Assembly (NCBI GenBank): GCA_965249645.1
Contig: CBDFML010000008.1
Location: forward strand, 1-64,000
Reading direction: 5' to 3'
DNA from: CAVOEB01 sp965249645
GTDB lineage: Bacteria > Pseudomonadota > Alphaproteobacteria > UBA828 > JAPUJA01
DNA length: 64,000 nt
The translations under genes and the position numbers were made by a program. Below, piece by piece: positions 62,645-64,000 of this stretch (position 1 is its first letter; the number at the start of each line of letters is the position of its first letter). The notes beneath the pieces are model-generated. The model was not told where the DNA came from, made no database searches, and worked only from the letters and a program-made list of their open reading frames with translations.

Positions 62645-63256
62645 TCAGTCCGGCTTGGAGGAGCCGCTCCCGCCGCCCGGCTTGGCGCCGACCAGCGTTT
62701 CGACCTCCGCGGCCCGCTCGTCGCCCACCGCGAGCCGGTCCGAGACTTCGCCGCCCGGCTCGATTTCGATCTTGCCGTAAAAGATCTCGCCGCCGACCTT
62801 GCCGCCGGCCCGCACGATGAGCCGTTTGCGTGCGACGAGGCTGCCCGAAAACTCTCCCGAGATGTCCGCTTCCTCGACTTCCACCAAGCCCGAGAACCGG
62901 CCGCTTTGCGCGATCTGGATCTCGCGCCCGTTGCGCAGGTTGGCGTCGACCGTGCCCTCGACCACGAGCAGATCGCAGGTCGCGATCTCACCCGACATCT
63001 CGGTGTCCTTACCCACGGTCAGGCGCGTGTTCTCCGAACGCGAGAGGGAACCGTCCTCGGCGGGCCGGGAGATCGGCGGGATGTCCGCGAGCCGGCGGGG
63101 GGTCTCGGGCATGCCGGGCAACGCCGGCGTCAGAGGCTCGGGGGTGGTCGGGGTCGGCGCATGAGCCGGCTCGGCCACGCTCTCCGGCTCATCGTCGTCG
63201 GGCACCGCTTCCGGCACGGGTCTGGCGCCCTCCTTGTCTTTCTTTCGGTCGAGCAT
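62645..63256 (-). CDS. Bactofilin-family cytoskeletal protein
   Basis: A 203-residue protein. The N-terminal 80 residues are acidic and proline-rich, probably disordered. The middle is a bactofilin domain of short beta-helix turns (LTVGKDTEMSGEIATCD, VVEGTVDANLRNGREIQI, VEEADISGEFSGSL, KVGGEIFYGKIEIEPGGEV), and the tail is Gly/Ser-rich. Bactofilins polymerise without nucleotide and organise cell shape or envelope machinery. The start at 63256 is supported by AAAGGA upstream; the frame extends further but without similarity. Confidence 0.88.
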   Translation of the reverse strand: MLDRKKDKEGARPVPEAVPDDDEPESVAEPAHAPTPTTPEPLTPALPGMPETPRRLADIPPISRPAEDGSLSRSENTRLTVGKDTEMSGEIATCDLLVVEGTVDANLRNGREIQIAQSGRFSGLVEVEEADISGEFSGSLVARKRLIVRAGGKVGGEIFYGKIEIEPGGEVSDRLAVGDERAAEVETLVGAKPGGGSGSSKPD

Positions 63257-63380
63257 GGTCTCTGTCCTTTCGCTTCGCCATTCGCGGGTTCGGCACGTGC
63301 CCCGGGGTCCGAGCGGGTTATCCCAGCGTGCGGCCGTCCGCCGCTTCGTGCCGCCGCATGCCATGACAGACATGCACCAT

Positions 63381-63524
63381 TTAGGCGGTCGCGAGGACCG
63401 GTGCGACGAGGTTCGCTCCGGCCGTGGCGAACAGTAAGGTGATCACCACGCCCGCTACAATCACTTTGATTCGATGGCGCCGGCGAAACGCCCGGGTCTC
63501 CTTGAAACTGACTCGCCGGCCCAA
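63381..63524 (-). CDS. Possible 47-residue single-helix membrane protein
   Basis: From a TTG: a basic start (RRVSFKETRAFRRRHRIK), one membrane helix (VIVAGVVITLLFATAGA) and a short end (NLVAPVLATA). The positive-inside pattern looks real, but the start codon is weak and there is no family match, so it may be chance. Confidence 0.3.
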   Translation of the reverse strand: MGRRVSFKETRAFRRRHRIKVIVAGVVITLLFATAGANLVAPVLATA

Positions 63525-63643
63525 AACAGCAAGTATGGTCAGAACACAGCGAGCCGCGGGAAAGCTGAAAGGCTAACAATCAAGCGGTCAGCAAAGAAAT
63601 CGCCGGGAATCCGTCCGAACGCCGCTCCCGCGCGCAGGTCTCG

Positions 63644-63934
63644 TCAGTTCTTCTCATTCTTGATGATGACGAAACCGGGCGCACCCTTGCCCTTCGCACG
63701 GCGGATCGTATAGCCCCGGTTGCCCAGTCGAAACGACTTGTCATGTTCCAGACCGGAAACCGCCTCGCGGATCTTCTCCGCAACCGGGTCGCGTCTCCCG
63801 GTTACCTTCCCGGCCGACAGCTGTTCGTGCCATTTCGAGAACACATCGTCGCCAAGCTCGTCGCCCACGGAATTACGCAGAGCGTTCAGCTTTCTCAAGT
63901 GGCCTTTGGACAAGGTTGCTTCATCGATTGCCAT
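63644..63934 (-). CDS. Small hypothetical protein
   Basis: A 96-residue basic, soluble protein. It has a helical first half (LSKGHLRKLNALRNSVGDEL, FSKWHEQLSAGK) and a beta-type end (KSFRLGNRGYTIRRAKGKGA, PGFVIIKN). The ATG at 63934 has a GATCTCC-type (GGAGATC) site upstream. No family recognised. Confidence 0.6.
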   Translation of the reverse strand: MAIDEATLSKGHLRKLNALRNSVGDELGDDVFSKWHEQLSAGKVTGRRDPVAEKIREAVSGLEHDKSFRLGNRGYTIRRAKGKGAPGFVIIKNEKN

Positions 63935-64000
63935 GATCGGGAGATCCTTCTTGATGACAGGTCTTGATACTGGGTTGTTATCTGTGTGTCCGCAAGCGGC

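Overview
The window looks like accessory DNA from a GC-rich denitrifying alphaproteobacterium. Evidence: the end of a quinol-type nitric oxide reductase with nnrS beside it, a three-helix holin of the gene-transfer-agent type, fragments of an initiator tRNA-fMet gene used as an attachment site, and alphaproteobacterial-style IS21, IS3, IS5 and IS6 elements. Species or genus cannot be named from this sequence. No rRNA gene, complete tRNA gene or CRISPR array was seen.

Layout. 1-2935: nitric-oxide genes (norB 3' end, decayed nnrS, a DUF2914 protein) and a decayed recD2. 3051-5618: an intact IS21-type element. 5619-13162: a phage tail-tip and lysis module (RCC1-like propeller, DUF1833, NlpC/P60, J-like protein, holin, lysozyme) ending in decay. 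13166-15507: lipoprotein and a polymorphic-toxin tip array (EndoU toxin end, MafI-like immunity, orphan LHH nuclease module, candidate second immunity gene), cut by a second IS21 copy that is itself cut by an IS3 element. 17424-19940: a Rieske oxygenase and VOC genes. 19941-22508: a third, inverted IS21-type element, followed by a diverged partial second copy of the tail/lysis module (22509-24525), an HNH nuclease and a HEPN-like pseudogene.

26053-33036 is a ruined defence island: an IS5 fragment, a second IS3 copy, an LlaGI-like single-chain restriction enzyme (frameshifted, truncated), a HigBA toxin-antitoxin pair and an integrase fragment. 33226-39834 holds two 45-bp tRNA-fMet 3'-end repeats and a 2,438-bp inverted repeat. 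Each arm carries an integrase 3' end followed by a gene for an FN3-domain beta-barrel surface protein, and one complete integrase gene lies mainly in the spacer. 40090-46810 has a Sel1-repeat protein and a 1,721-residue exonuclease-RecQ-UvrD fusion.

47173-61189 is bounded by two inverted, apparently identical IS6-family copies. Between them is a catabolic-looking set: polyamine-type binding protein, two SDRs, an AllA-like lyase, an erythromycin-esterase-like hydrolase, an epimerase-like protein, a 2-keto-4-pentenoate-hydratase-like protein, a creatinase/M24 protein, a tandem GNAT-like protein and an agmatinase-like ureohydrolase. The shared theme may be cleavage of C-N bonds in guanidino or ureido compounds, but the substrate is unknown. 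The right end has a Sel1 protein, a bactofilin and small hypothetical genes.

Lysozyme 3'-end fragments recur at four places besides two intact lysozyme genes, and most IS copies have flanks that do not match. The window has therefore been built by repeated phage insertion, IS transposition and recombination between copies.
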